Assembly (NCBI GenBank): GCA_902362865.1
Contig: CABIYE010000016.1
Span: 1-13,950, forward strand
Direction: 5' to 3'
From: Clostridiaceae bacterium
Lineage (GTDB): Bacteria; Bacillota; Clostridia; Lachnospirales; Lachnospiraceae
DNA length: 13,950 nt
In this document: in pieces, positions 1 through 7,496 of the stretch
How the letters are laid out: every line of letters begins with the position of its first letter
How positions within the stretch are numbered: position 1 is the first letter of the stretch
The notes under the pieces: generated by a model
The model's database searches: none
What the model saw: the letters and a program-made list of their open reading frames with translations, nothing else
Told to the model about the DNA's origin: nothing
Translations under genes and position numbers: made by a program

Positions 1-184
1 CACTGCCAATCACTAACATATCTGCAATTTTCAAGGTTCATCTGAGCCTATTTTTTTAACTCAGTTTTTTCATAGATTACTTGACACTACCGCTTTTAAC
101 TTTCAATGTGTTTGTTTGCTTCTATTACCTCTCCCTAAGAAAAATTTGCAATAATCTCCGCAAATTCCGGATCAGTCCTTACTC
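1..184. other. Left-edge region without a convincing gene
   Basis: I see no intact gene here. On the minus strand a coding-like stretch (about 137-190) ends in TAG at 135-137, next to a GGGAGAGG ribosome-site-like sequence at 128-135, but no ATG follows at a usable distance. A minus-strand ATG at 39-41 opens a frame that leaves the window after 13 codons; it has no ribosome site. The sequence TTGACACTACC near 81-91 resembles, from memory only, the ends of some IS256-family elements. The stretch may be the eroded remains of a gene once driven by the leftward promoter at 243-273; this is inference. Confidence 0.4.
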
Positions 185-213
185 TTGCAATATCACTGTT
201 TGTATGCTATAAT
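185..213 (+). promoter_or_regulatory. Candidate sigma-A promoter for the merR gene
   Basis: The -35 box TTGCAA (185-190) and the perfect -10 box TATAAT (208-213) are separated by 17 bp. A TG two bases upstream of the -10 (205-206) makes it an extended -10. Transcription would start near 220 and give a leader of about 120 nt before the merR ATG at 343. That leader would pass through the dyad at 254-268, so MerR binding there could act as a roadblock or repressor on its own gene. Confidence 0.6.
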
Positions 214-242
214 GCGTTTATTTGAACCGCTTGTCATAACCG

Positions 243-273
243 ATTATAGTTTACGGTAGTTACTACCGGTCAA
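243..273 (-). promoter_or_regulatory. MerR-type promoter with 19-bp spacer, reading left
   Basis: Read on the minus strand, the -35 box is TTGACC (268-273) and the -10 box is TATAAT (243-248), with a 19-bp spacer (249-267). A 19-20 bp spacer instead of 17 is the hallmark of promoters activated by MerR-family proteins, which twist the DNA to realign the two boxes. A near-perfect dyad lies inside the spacer, as expected. The start point would be near 236, reading towards base 1. The target gene is not recognisable within the window. Confidence 0.65.
254..268. promoter_or_regulatory. Probable MerR operator dyad
   Basis: CGGTAGT (254-260) and ACTACCG (262-268) form a perfect 7-bp inverted repeat around a single T at 261. 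It lies within the 19-bp spacer of the leftward promoter and touches its -35 box. This is where MerR-family dimers bind. The MerR gene starts 75 bp away, making it the obvious candidate ligand of this site. Confidence 0.6.
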
Positions 274-328
274 TACCTTTTCGCAAATTTTCATGTAAAA
301 TTTTCACATAAATTTTTGTAAACAACAC

Positions 329-334
329 AGGAGG
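329..334 (+). promoter_or_regulatory. Ribosome binding site that fixes the merR start
   Basis: AGGAGG at 329-334 sits 8 nt before the ATG at 343. A GTG at 334-336 is in frame, but it overlaps this ribosome site and so cannot be the start. Confidence 0.8.
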
Positions 335-342
335 TGATTATA

Positions 343-741
343 ATGTATACGATGATGCAGGTCTGTCGAGAATTGGATATGACCTACCAGACCTTAAAAT
401 ACTATTGCAATGAGGGGCTGATTCCTGGTGTCAAAAGAGACGAAAACAACCGCCGCATTTTTGATGAAAAAGATGTAAAATGGATCAAAGATCTCACTTG
501 CTTAAAGAAATGCGGCATGAGTATTCTGGAAATGAAGGAATATCTGGAACTTTGCTTGCAGGGAGAGTCCACGATTATGCAGCGCAAAGAAATGCTGGCG
601 AAAAAGCGTGAAGCATTGCTTGGCTCTATCAAAGAATTAGAAAACAGCGTTGCCTACATTGATTGGAAACAGAATTTTTATGATGAGGTACTTTCCGGTG
701 CACGCCCTTACGTAAGTAATTTAATCAGGACAGAAGAATAA
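343..741 (+). CDS. MerR-family transcriptional regulator, AdhR/NmlR-like
   Basis: This is a 132-residue DNA-binding regulator of the MerR family. The winged helix-turn-helix occupies about residues 3-70 (LKYYCNEGLIP, then a wing with NNRRIF). A long dimerisation helix follows at about 74-107, and there is a short C-terminal effector segment ending near FYDEVLSG. It lacks the metal-binding cysteine pattern of MerR/ZntR metal sensors. Cys53, in the motif LTCLKKCGMS, aligns with the single regulatory cysteine of the aldehyde-responsive AdhR/NmlR group, so a reactive electrophile is a reasonable effector guess; this alignment is from memory. The ATG at 343 is preferred over the in-frame GTG at 334. 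Upstream are its own promoter, a dyad operator and a leftward 19-bp-spacer promoter; downstream is a strong terminator. It converges with ppdK. Family assignment is secure, effector and target are not. Confidence 0.9.
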   Translation: MYTMMQVCRELDMTYQTLKYYCNEGLIPGVKRDENNRRIFDEKDVKWIKDLTCLKKCGMSILEMKEYLELCLQGESTIMQRKEMLAKKREALLGSIKELENSVAYIDWKQNFYDEVLSGARPYVSNLIRTEE

Positions 742-743
742 TA

Positions 744-793
744 AATAACCGTGTATTCGTGGTTTTAATCACACAGTACACGGTTATTTTTTG
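744..793 (+). terminator. Rho-independent terminator of merR
   Basis: A perfect 12-bp stem (AATAACCGTGTA at 744-755 with its complement at 777-788) is followed by a T-run from 787 to 792. It begins 3 nt after the merR stop codon. The A-rich left arm and T-rich right arm suggest it could also work on leftward transcripts. Confidence 0.85.
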
Positions 794-803
794 CGCTGAA
801 ACG

Positions 804-831
804 GGTATGCTTTCATACCTTCCGCTTTTTT
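804..831 (+). terminator. Possible back-up terminator hairpin
   Basis: GGTATG (804-809) and CATACC (814-819) form a perfect 6-bp stem with a 4-nt loop, followed after 6 nt by six T residues (826-831). The stem is short and the T-run is offset, so it would be weak. It lies between the merR terminator and the ppdK terminator. Confidence 0.3.
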
Positions 832-838
832 GCCAGTT

Positions 839-879
839 AAAAAAAGACCTCATACTGCGGAAGCCACAGTACAAGGTCT
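839..879 (-). terminator. Rho-independent terminator of ppdK
   Basis: On the minus strand AGACCT (874-879) pairs with AGGTCT (845-850). The hairpin continues inwards to a 3-nt loop at 861-863 and is followed by a T-run (plus-strand A residues 839-845). The three internal plus-strand C/A mismatches (851/873, 852/872, 858/866) become G-U pairs in the minus-strand RNA, giving a continuous 16-bp stem only in that orientation. It lies about 60 nt past the ppdK stop codon. Confidence 0.75.
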
Positions 880-940
880 GATTTTTGGATAAATATTTTA
901 ATCTAAATTGCGTTCTCTCTTAACACAAAATGGTTTTCGC

Positions 941-3565
941 CTATCTTTGTGCGATAGCTGCCTGTGCTGCTGCCAGTCTCGCAATCGGTACACGGAATGG
1001 TGAGCAGGATACATAGTCAAGACCAATCTTGTTGCAGAACTCTACAGAAGAAGGATCTCCGCCGTGCTCTCCACAGATACCGATGTGAAGATTTGGATTA
1101 ACCGGCTTTCCTAACTTAATAGCCATCTCCATTAATTTACCAACACCTGTCTGGTCAAGCTTAGCAAATGGATCGTTCTCGAAAATCTTAGCATCATAGT
1201 AAGCATCCAGGAACTTACCAGCGTCATCACGGGAGAATCCATAAGTCATCTGTGTCAGGTCGTTTGTACCGAAGCAGAAGAAGTCAGCTTCTTTTGCAAT
1301 ATCATCAGCAGTAAGAGCGGCTCTTGGGATCTCAATCATAGTACCAACTTCGTACTTAAGATCGCTTCCTGCTGCTGCAATCTCAGCATCTGCTGTCTCA
1401 ACAACTACCTTTTTAACATATTTTAATTCTTTGACATCGCCAACCAACGGAATCATGATCTCCGGTTTTACTGTCCAGTCAGCATGCGCTTTCTGTACAT
1501 TGATTGCTGCACGGATAACAGCCTTTGTCTGCATCTTAGCAATCTCCGGATAAGTAACTGCCAGACGGCATCCACGGTGTCCCATCATCGGATTGAACTC
1601 ATGAAGTCCATCAATGATTGTCTTAATATCTTCTACAGATTTGCCCTGAGCGTCTGCAAGTTTCTTAATATCTTCTTCCTCTGTAGGAACAAACTCATGA
1701 AGCGGCGGGTCAAGGAAACGGATAGTAACCGGATTTCCTTCCAGAGCCTCATAAAGTGCCTCAAAGTCTCCCTGCTGGTATGGAAGAATCTTCTCAAGTG
1801 CTGCTTCTCTCTCTTCTACTGTATCTGCACAGATCATTTCACGGAATGCAGCGATTCTGTCTTCCTCGAAGAACATATGCTCTGTACGGCAAAGTCCGAT
1901 ACCTTCTGCGCCAAGCTCACGTGCCTTCTTAGCATCTGCAGGTGTATCAGCATTTGTACGAACCTTCATTGTTCTGTATTTGTCAGCCCATGCCATGATT
2001 CTACCGAATTCTCCGGCGATCGTAGCATCAACGGTCGGAATGATTCCATCGTAGATGTTACCTGTTGTACCATCAATAGAAATTGCATCTCCCTCATGGA
2101 ATTCTTTTCCTGCTAATGTAAACTTCTTATTTTCTTCATCCATTGCAATATCGCCGCATCCGGATACACAGCATGTACCCATACCACGTGCAACAACGGC
2201 AGCGTGTGATGTCATACCGCCGCGAACTGTCAGGATACCCTGTGCAGACTTCATACCCGTAATATCTTCCGGTGATGTCTCCAGACGTACCAGAACAACC
2301 TTCTCGCCTCTTGCAGCCCACTCTGCAGCATCATCTGCTGTAAATACAATCTTACCGCATGCAGCGCCAGGAGATGCTCCAAGGCCCTTACCAATCGGTG
2401 TTGCAGCCTTTAATTCAGCAGCATCGAACTGCGGATGCAGCAGTGTATCAAGGTTACGCGGATCAATCATAGCAACAGCTTCTTCTTCTGTTCTCATACC
2501 TTCATCAACAAGATCGCAGGCAATCTTCAGAGCAGCCTGAGCTGTTCTCTTACCATTACGTGTCTGCAGCATATAAAGCTTCTTATTCTCAACAGTAAAC
2601 TCCATATCCTGCATATCTCTATAGTGATTCTCCAAAGTCTTGCATACTTCTTTAAACTGTGCAAATGCCTCTGGGAATTCTTCTTCCATCTTTGCGATTG
2701 GCATTGGTGTACGTACACCTGCAACTACGTCCTCGCCCTGAGCATTAATCAGGAATTCGCCCATAAGCTTCTTCTCTCCTGTAGCAGGATCACGGGTAAA
2801 TGCAACACCTGTACCGCAGTCATCACCCATATTACCAAATGCCATAGACTGTACATTAACAGCTGTTCCCCAGGAATATGGAATATCATTGTCACGACGA
2901 TATACATTGGCACGCGGGTTGTCCCATGAACGGAATACAGCTTTAACAGCACCCATAAGCTGTTCCTTCGGATCGTCCGGGAAATCTTTTCCAATTTTCT
3001 CTTTATACTCAGCTTTGAACTGAGAAGCAAGTTCTTTCAGATCTTCTGCAGTAAGCTCAACGTCAAATGTTACGCCTCTCTCAGCCTTCATCTTGTCGAT
3101 AAGCTCTTCAAAATACTTCTTGCCTACTTCCATAACTACGTCGGAATACATCTGAATAAATCTTCTGTAGCAGTCCCAAGCCCAGCGCGGATTGCCGGAT
3201 TTCTCAGCAATAACATTAACTACTGTCTCGTTAAGACCAAGGTTCAGGATTGTATCCATCATACCAGGCATAGAAGCTCTTGCTCCGGAACGTACAGATA
3301 CCAGAAGCGGATTCTCGCTGTCTCCGAACTTCTTACCTGTAATCTCTTCCATCTTCTCAATGTGTTCATTAATCTGAGCCTGGATTTCCTCATTAATCTC
3401 TCTACCATCCTCATAGTACTGAGTACATGCTTCTGTCGTGATTGTAAATCCCTGCGGTACTGGGAGTCCAAGGCTTGTCATCTCAGCCAGGTTGGCGCCC
3501 TTACCACCTAGGAGTTCGCGCATATTTGCGTTACCCTCACTAAACAAATAAACCCATTTTGCCAT
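941..3565 (-). CDS. ppdK: Pyruvate, phosphate dikinase
   Basis: This cytosolic enzyme interconverts pyruvate + ATP + phosphate with phosphoenolpyruvate + AMP + pyrophosphate. In anaerobic Firmicutes it can serve gluconeogenesis or act as a glycolytic, pyrophosphate-linked pyruvate kinase. At 874 residues it has the length of the well-studied Clostridium symbiosum enzyme. The N-terminal ATP-grasp part starts with GGKGANLAEM (20-29). The swivelling domain has the phosphorylated histidine in GGMTSHAAVVARG (His454). The C-terminal PEP/pyruvate barrel shows LCRTEHMF (Arg560), IRFLDPP (Arg616), IEIPRAA (Glu745), GTNDLTQM and the acid/base cysteine in GICGEHGGD (Cys831). All key residues are present, so it should be active. 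The ATG at 3565 is preceded by AGGAGG (3576-3581). It has its own promoter at 3611-3639 and terminator at 839-879, so it is probably monocistronic, with possible read-through from the peptidase gene upstream. Confidence 0.98.
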   Translation of the reverse strand: MAKWVYLFSEGNANMRELLGGKGANLAEMTSLGLPVPQGFTITTEACTQYYEDGREINEEIQAQINEHIEKMEEITGKKFGDSENPLLVSVRSGARASMPGMMDTILNLGLNETVVNVIAEKSGNPRWAWDCYRRFIQMYSDVVMEVGKKYFEELIDKMKAERGVTFDVELTAEDLKELASQFKAEYKEKIGKDFPDDPKEQLMGAVKAVFRSWDNPRANVYRRDNDIPYSWGTAVNVQSMAFGNMGDDCGTGVAFTRDPATGEKKLMGEFLINAQGEDVVAGVRTPMPIAKMEEEFPEAFAQFKEVCKTLENHYRDMQDMEFTVENKKLYMLQTRNGKRTAQAALKIACDLVDEGMRTEEEAVAMIDPRNLDTLLHPQFDAAELKAATPIGKGLGASPGAACGKIVFTADDAAEWAARGEKVVLVRLETSPEDITGMKSAQGILTVRGGMTSHAAVVARGMGTCCVSGCGDIAMDEENKKFTLAGKEFHEGDAISIDGTTGNIYDGIIPTVDATIAGEFGRIMAWADKYRTMKVRTNADTPADAKKARELGAEGIGLCRTEHMFFEEDRIAAFREMICADTVEEREAALEKILPYQQGDFEALYEALEGNPVTIRFLDPPLHEFVPTEEEDIKKLADAQGKSVEDIKTIIDGLHEFNPMMGHRGCRLAVTYPEIAKMQTKAVIRAAINVQKAHADWTVKPEIMIPLVGDVKELKYVKKVVVETADAEIAAAGSDLKYEVGTMIEIPRAALTADDIAKEADFFCFGTNDLTQMTYGFSRDDAGKFLDAYYDAKIFENDPFAKLDQTGVGKLMEMAIKLGKPVNPNLHIGICGEHGGDPSSVEFCNKIGLDYVSCSPFRVPIARLAAAQAAIAQR

Positions 3566-3610
3566 TTTGTCATGACCTCCTACAATATAAATTTTCTAAG
3601 TCGCGCATAT

Positions 3611-3639
3611 ATTTTACTATTTTTGCCAGTATTCGTCAA
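3611..3639 (-). promoter_or_regulatory. Promoter of ppdK
   Basis: On the minus strand the -35 box is TTGACG (3634-3639), the spacer is 17 bp and the -10 box is TAAAAT (3611-3616). Transcription would start near 3604, leaving a leader of about 40 nt with AGGAGG at 3576-3581. The promoter lies in the 116-bp gap after the aminopeptidase gene. I see no terminator hairpin between that gene's stop and this promoter. Confidence 0.75.
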
Positions 3640-3681
3640 GAGTTTCACCCTTGCTTTTTCGTCCGTGGCGTCTGAAATCTT

Positions 3682-5082
3682 CTACATTTTTCCGATAAAT
3701 GCCTGATAGCCTTTATATGCCTCATATATGTCAGCTTTACTTGTGATTTCCCACGGGGCATGCATACACAAAACCGCCACCCCACTATCAATTACTTCCA
3801 TTCCATAATTCGCCATAATATAAGCAATAGTTCCGCCGCCTCCTGCATCTACCTTTCCAAGCTCCGCAAACTGGTACGCCACATTATCTGCATCCATGAC
3901 CCTGCGGATTTCCGCCAGATATTCTGCATTTGCATCATTGGATCCACTCTTTCCCCTGCTTCCGGTGAATTTGTTAAACACCAGCCCTTTTGCAAAAAAG
4001 GCAGCGCTTCTCTTTTCAAAACATTCCGCAAACATCGGGTCGTAAGCCGCACTGACATCAGAAGACAGCATTTTAGAATTCTGCAGCGCCCGCCTTACTT
4101 TCAGTTCGGATTCTCCTTCCGTAAGAGCCATCAGCTCAGCCACTGTATTTTCAAAGAACCGGGAATGCATACCCGTTGCTCCCACGCTTCCGATTTCTTC
4201 TTTATCTACCAGAATACAGCACGCCGTCTTCTCCACACTTTCCACATCCAGCAATGCAAATAATGAGGTAAATGCACACACGCGGTCATCCTGTCCGTAT
4301 GCCATAACCATGCTTCTGTCAATTCCACAGTCCCTTGCCCTTCCTGCCGGGACAATTTCCAGCTCTGCGGACACAAAATCCTCTTCCTCCATATCATAAA
4401 ATTCCTTCAGCAGACGGAGAATATTTTTCTTTACGGCATCTTTCTCTTCTTTTTCAAGTCCTTCTATCTTCTCGATAGGGCGGCTTCCAAATAACAGATC
4501 CAGCTTCTCTCCATCGATTACAGCGCTTGCCTTCTGTTCCATCTGCTTCGATGCAAGATGCACCAGCAGGTCAGTAACTGCAAATACAGGGTCTTCTTCT
4601 GCCTCACCAATGCAGATGTCCGTTCTCGTCCCATCCGGTTTTACCACAACACCATGGACAGCAAGCGGAAGTGTCACCCACTGATATTTTTTTATACCAC
4701 CGTAATAATGAGTATCCAAATACGCCAGCTCCTCATTTTCATACAGCGGATTCTGTTTCACATCAATACGGGGGGAATCAATGTGTGCTCCCAAAATATT
4801 CATTCCGGCTTCCAGCGGCTTTTCACCCATGTGGAATAAAACAACACTCTTATCCATACATACCGCATATACTTTGTCCCCTGCATGGAGCCGCTGCCCT
4901 TCTTTAGTAATGTCCCTCAGGTTTTTATAGCCTCTTTCCTCCGCCATGCGAACCGTCACCTTCACACATTCCCGCTCTGTCTTTCCCTCATCAAGGCAGG
5001 CTTTATAGAGCGTGTTAATCCTGTCCAGCTCTTCCAGATTTTCTTTGCTGTATGATTTCCATACGTTCACTCTGTCCATCAT
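3682..5082 (-). CDS. M18-family zinc aminopeptidase
   Basis: This is a cytosolic metallo-aminopeptidase of family M18 (aspartyl aminopeptidase / aminopeptidase I), which trims N-terminal residues, often acidic ones, from peptides and usually forms dodecameric tetrahedral particles. The 466 residues match the family length. The dinuclear zinc site is complete: His100 in GAHIDSPR, bridging Asp265 in GQDDR, catalytic Glu295 and ligand Glu296 in DKEEIGS, Asp342 in SSDVSAAYDP, and His441 in MHAPWE. There is no signal peptide. Two ATG codons are adjacent (5082 and 5079). The ribosome site AGGAGG (5088-5093) is 5 nt from the first and 8 nt from the second, so the second may be the one used. It lies 111 bp downstream of the LRR protein gene; I found neither a convincing promoter nor a terminator in that gap, so co-transcription is possible. 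Substrate specificity cannot be read from the sequence. Confidence 0.95.
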   Translation of the reverse strand: MMDRVNVWKSYSKENLEELDRINTLYKACLDEGKTERECVKVTVRMAEERGYKNLRDITKEGQRLHAGDKVYAVCMDKSVVLFHMGEKPLEAGMNILGAHIDSPRIDVKQNPLYENEELAYLDTHYYGGIKKYQWVTLPLAVHGVVVKPDGTRTDICIGEAEEDPVFAVTDLLVHLASKQMEQKASAVIDGEKLDLLFGSRPIEKIEGLEKEEKDAVKKNILRLLKEFYDMEEEDFVSAELEIVPAGRARDCGIDRSMVMAYGQDDRVCAFTSLFALLDVESVEKTACCILVDKEEIGSVGATGMHSRFFENTVAELMALTEGESELKVRRALQNSKMLSSDVSAAYDPMFAECFEKRSAAFFAKGLVFNKFTGSRGKSGSNDANAEYLAEIRRVMDADNVAYQFAELGKVDAGGGGTIAYIMANYGMEVIDSGVAVLCMHAPWEITSKADIYEAYKGYQAFIGKM

Positions 5083-5193
5083 TATGACCTCCTTCTTCTC
5101 TGTCTTATCATATAGTTAGTATATTGATTTCCTATCAGGATATTCGGTTTTCGGCTTCTTCCCATACATCTTGTGAAACATTTACTGTATACA

Positions 5194-7419
5194 TCAATTC
5201 TTTCCAAACTTCTCCACAAACCGCATAATAATCGTTGCGCACTCTGCACGGTTTGCATTTCCCTGCGGATCAATTCTCGTCCCGTTATCTTTACCCATAA
5301 TAATCTTATTGGCAACTGCCCACTGCATTGCTTCATCAGCAAACTCACTTACCTTAGCCGCATCGCTGAAGCTGCTGAAATCCGCCCTTGCACTGGTATC
5401 ATATCCCATATGTCCGGCATAACGGTACATCATTACTGCCATCTGTTCACGATTAATCTTGTCCGCCGTGCCAAATAACCCACTGTCGGTATATCCATTT
5501 ACCACGCCAACACTGTTCGCCCAGAGAACAGCGCTGGTGTACCACTCTCCATCCGGCACGTCTGCGAACTTCGCTGTATACGCCACCTCCGGCTCACCGT
5601 TCATCCGGTGAAGGATTACTGCAAACTGAGCGCGGGCAAGTGATTGATCCGGTCCGAAAGTCGTTCCGTTAAGCCCGGTCATCAGACCATTTCCCTTCAC
5701 ATAAGCGACAGCATCACAGAACCAGTCTGATTTTCTTACGTCATTAAATAAATAAACATCTGAATTATAATGTATCGTAGCCTGGGATAAGGAATCATTA
5801 TCACTTCCTATTACAATACTATTCCACTCTTCTTCACTGCCGGCATAATATACGTCTGTCAGATTGTTGCAGTTGTAAAATGCTTCCGTGTCTATACTTG
5901 TCAGGCTTTTCGGCAGCATGATGCTTTTCAAATATTCGCAATACATAAATGCTGCAATTCCTACTCTAGTTACTCCTTCCGGCAATGTTATGCTCTCCAG
6001 AGGTTTACCCCAAAAAGCTCCCTCCTCTATGCTTGTTACTCCTTCCGGTAGTACTATGCTCTCAAACCACATGCTTCCCGAAAACGCCTGTTTTCCTATA
6101 GTCGTTACCCCTTCCGGTATCTTATAGGCTTTTTTATTCACACACGCAATCAACACTTCTTTGTTTTTATCGAATAACACTCCATCAACAGAACAGAACT
6201 TTTCATTATTTTCTGACACTATAATCTGTGTATTACCAAATGTAGCAAATGCGGTTGGTTCTATACTTGTCACACTTCCCGGCAATGTTATACTCTCTAA
6301 ATTTTCGCAGAGCCTAAATGCACCGGAGCCTATGCTTTCCACTCCTTCCGGCAGTGTTATGTTCTTTAAACTGTAGCAGCCACTAAATGCCTCGGATCCT
6401 ATACTTTTCACTCCTTCTGGCAATGTTATGCTCTCTAAACTTTCGCAGCCCCAAAACACACTTTTTTCTATACTTGTTATCCCTTCTGGCAGTGTTATAT
6501 TCTTCAAGCCTTTACATAATTGAAACGCCTTGGATCCTATACTTTTCACTCCTTCTGGCAATATTATGCTCTCTAAACTGTAGCAGCAGCTAAATGCCTC
6601 GGATCCTATACTTTCCACTCCTTCCGGCAGTGTTATGTTCTTTAAACTGTCGCAGCCAGAAAACATCTCGTCTTCTACATTTGTCACACTTCCCGGCAAT
6701 GTTATACTCTCTAAACTGTCGCAGTACTTAAATGCACCGGAGCCTATACTTTCCACTCCTTCCGGCAGTGTTATGTTCTTTAAACTGTAGCAGTGGCTAA
6801 ATGCCTCGGATCCTATACTTTCCATTCCTTCCGGCAGTGTTATGTCCTTTAAACTGACGCAGTGGCTAAATGCCTCGGATCCTATACTTTTCACTCCTTC
6901 CGGCAATGTTATGCTCTCTAAACTGCTGCAGGCAAAAAACACACCTTCTTCTATACTTGTTATCCCTTCTGGCAGTGTTATGTTCTTTAAACTGACGCAA
7001 CGACGAAACGCACCTTTTCCTATACTTTCCACTCCTTCTGGCAGTGTTATGCTTTCTAAACTGTCGCAATCAAGAAACGCATAATCTTCTATTCTTTTCA
7101 CTCCTTCCGGCAGTATTATATTCTTCAAACCTTCACAGTAACCAAACACATAAGAATCTATTCCTGTGACTTTATATCCGTCTATTTCTGCCGGTACTTC
7201 TAGTTCAGTATCCGTCCCCTTATACCTGGTAATCAAGGCAACCTCGTCCTCGTCTGTATCACCATAATGAACATAATACTCCCAATCACTTTCCTGCTGT
7301 TCTACCATTTCCTCATTTCCCACTGCTTCTGTCGGCGTCTCTTCCGCTAACACTGTTCCCGGCAGTAAACCGACCGCCATGCACAGACACAACACTCCCG
7401 CTACAAATTTTCTCTTCAT
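5194..7419 (-). CDS. Secreted BspA-like LRR protein with three SLH domains
   Basis: This 741-residue surface protein starts with a Sec signal peptide (residues 1-25, cleavage likely after GTVLA). Residues 26-77 are acidic linker. From about 78 come BspA-type (LRR_5) repeats of 23 residues: twelve uninterrupted units at 102-377 with consensus TLPEGVxSIGSxAFxxCxSL, an irregular insert at 392-433, then four more at 434-523. A YYAGSEEEW cap follows, then three SLH domains at about 558-605, 618-667 and 684-735 with the motifs ARAQF, NREQM and NRAEC. SLH domains bind secondary cell-wall polymers, and BspA-type repeats in other species mediate adhesion; an adhesin role here is inference. The ATG at 7419 has AGGAGG 7 nt upstream (7427-7432) and a promoter at 7468-7496. 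The repeat array shows block duplications. Confidence 0.93.
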   Translation of the reverse strand: MKRKFVAGVLCLCMAVGLLPGTVLAEETPTEAVGNEEMVEQQESDWEYYVHYGDTDEDEVALITRYKGTDTELEVPAEIDGYKVTGIDSYVFGYCEGLKNIILPEGVKRIEDYAFLDCDSLESITLPEGVESIGKGAFRRCVSLKNITLPEGITSIEEGVFFACSSLESITLPEGVKSIGSEAFSHCVSLKDITLPEGMESIGSEAFSHCYSLKNITLPEGVESIGSGAFKYCDSLESITLPGSVTNVEDEMFSGCDSLKNITLPEGVESIGSEAFSCCYSLESIILPEGVKSIGSKAFQLCKGLKNITLPEGITSIEKSVFWGCESLESITLPEGVKSIGSEAFSGCYSLKNITLPEGVESIGSGAFRLCENLESITLPGSVTSIEPTAFATFGNTQIIVSENNEKFCSVDGVLFDKNKEVLIACVNKKAYKIPEGVTTIGKQAFSGSMWFESIVLPEGVTSIEEGAFWGKPLESITLPEGVTRVGIAAFMYCEYLKSIMLPKSLTSIDTEAFYNCNNLTDVYYAGSEEEWNSIVIGSDNDSLSQATIHYNSDVYLFNDVRKSDWFCDAVAYVKGNGLMTGLNGTTFGPDQSLARAQFAVILHRMNGEPEVAYTAKFADVPDGEWYTSAVLWANSVGVVNGYTDSGLFGTADKINREQMAVMMYRYAGHMGYDTSARADFSSFSDAAKVSEFADEAMQWAVANKIIMGKDNGTRIDPQGNANRAECATIIMRFVEKFGKN
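6289..7116 (-). repeat. Twelve tandem 69-bp repeats encoding LRR units
   Basis: Twelve consecutive 69-bp units encode residues 102-377 of the LRR protein. Unit ends alternate almost strictly between SLESI and SLKNI, giving a 138-bp super-period. DNA identity between some distant units is higher than between neighbours, which shows block duplication: 6268-6407 matches 6682-6821 at an offset of 414 bp (six units), with about nine differences by eye. Such arrays are prone to length change by recombination. Confidence 0.85.
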
Positions 7420-7467
7420 CCTTCTTCCTCCTCTTCTCTATTTCCTTTTCACAGAGTTTCTACTTCC

Positions 7468-7496
7468 ATTTTACTCCCTTCACCTATGCATTTCAA
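7468..7496 (-). promoter_or_regulatory. Promoter of the LRR/SLH surface protein gene
   Basis: On the minus strand TTGAAA (7491-7496) and TAAAAT (7468-7473) are separated by 17 bp. The -35 box begins directly after the stop codon of the precorrin-2 dehydrogenase gene (7497-7499). No terminator hairpin lies between the two genes, so transcripts of the upstream operon may also run into the LRR gene. Confidence 0.6.

Noticed and set aside
1..41. Minus-strand gene start at ATG 39-41 running off the left edge
   Set aside because: Only 13 codons are visible, there is no ribosome site, and a stop codon lies two codons upstream; too little to call.
42..70. CTGAG/CTCAG hairpin followed by six T residues
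   Set aside because: The stem is only 5 bp with a 13-nt loop, so a terminator is not supported.
80..91. Insertion-sequence terminal repeat (TTGACACTACC)
   Set aside because: Resemblance to IS256-type ends is from memory, only one end is visible and no transposase is present; kept only as a hint.
285..306. Direct repeat AAATTTTCA at 285-293 and 298-306 upstream of merR
   Set aside because: Low-complexity AT-rich sequence; chance repeats of this kind are common.
334..342. In-frame GTG at 334 as an earlier merR start
   Set aside because: It overlaps the AGGAGG ribosome site at 329-334; the ATG at 343 has correct 8-nt spacing.
1484..2116. Plus-strand 210-codon open frame opposite ppdK
   Set aside because: It lies wholly antisense to a gene with every catalytic motif intact, has no ribosome site and resembles no protein family.
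5083..5193. Promoter for the M18 aminopeptidase with TATACT or TATGAT as -10
   Set aside because: No acceptable -35 box is found at 16-18 bp from either sequence.
6289..7116. CRISPR array, because of the regular repeats
   Set aside because: The 69-bp units are in-frame coding repeats of a leucine-rich-repeat protein, with no spacers and no cas genes.
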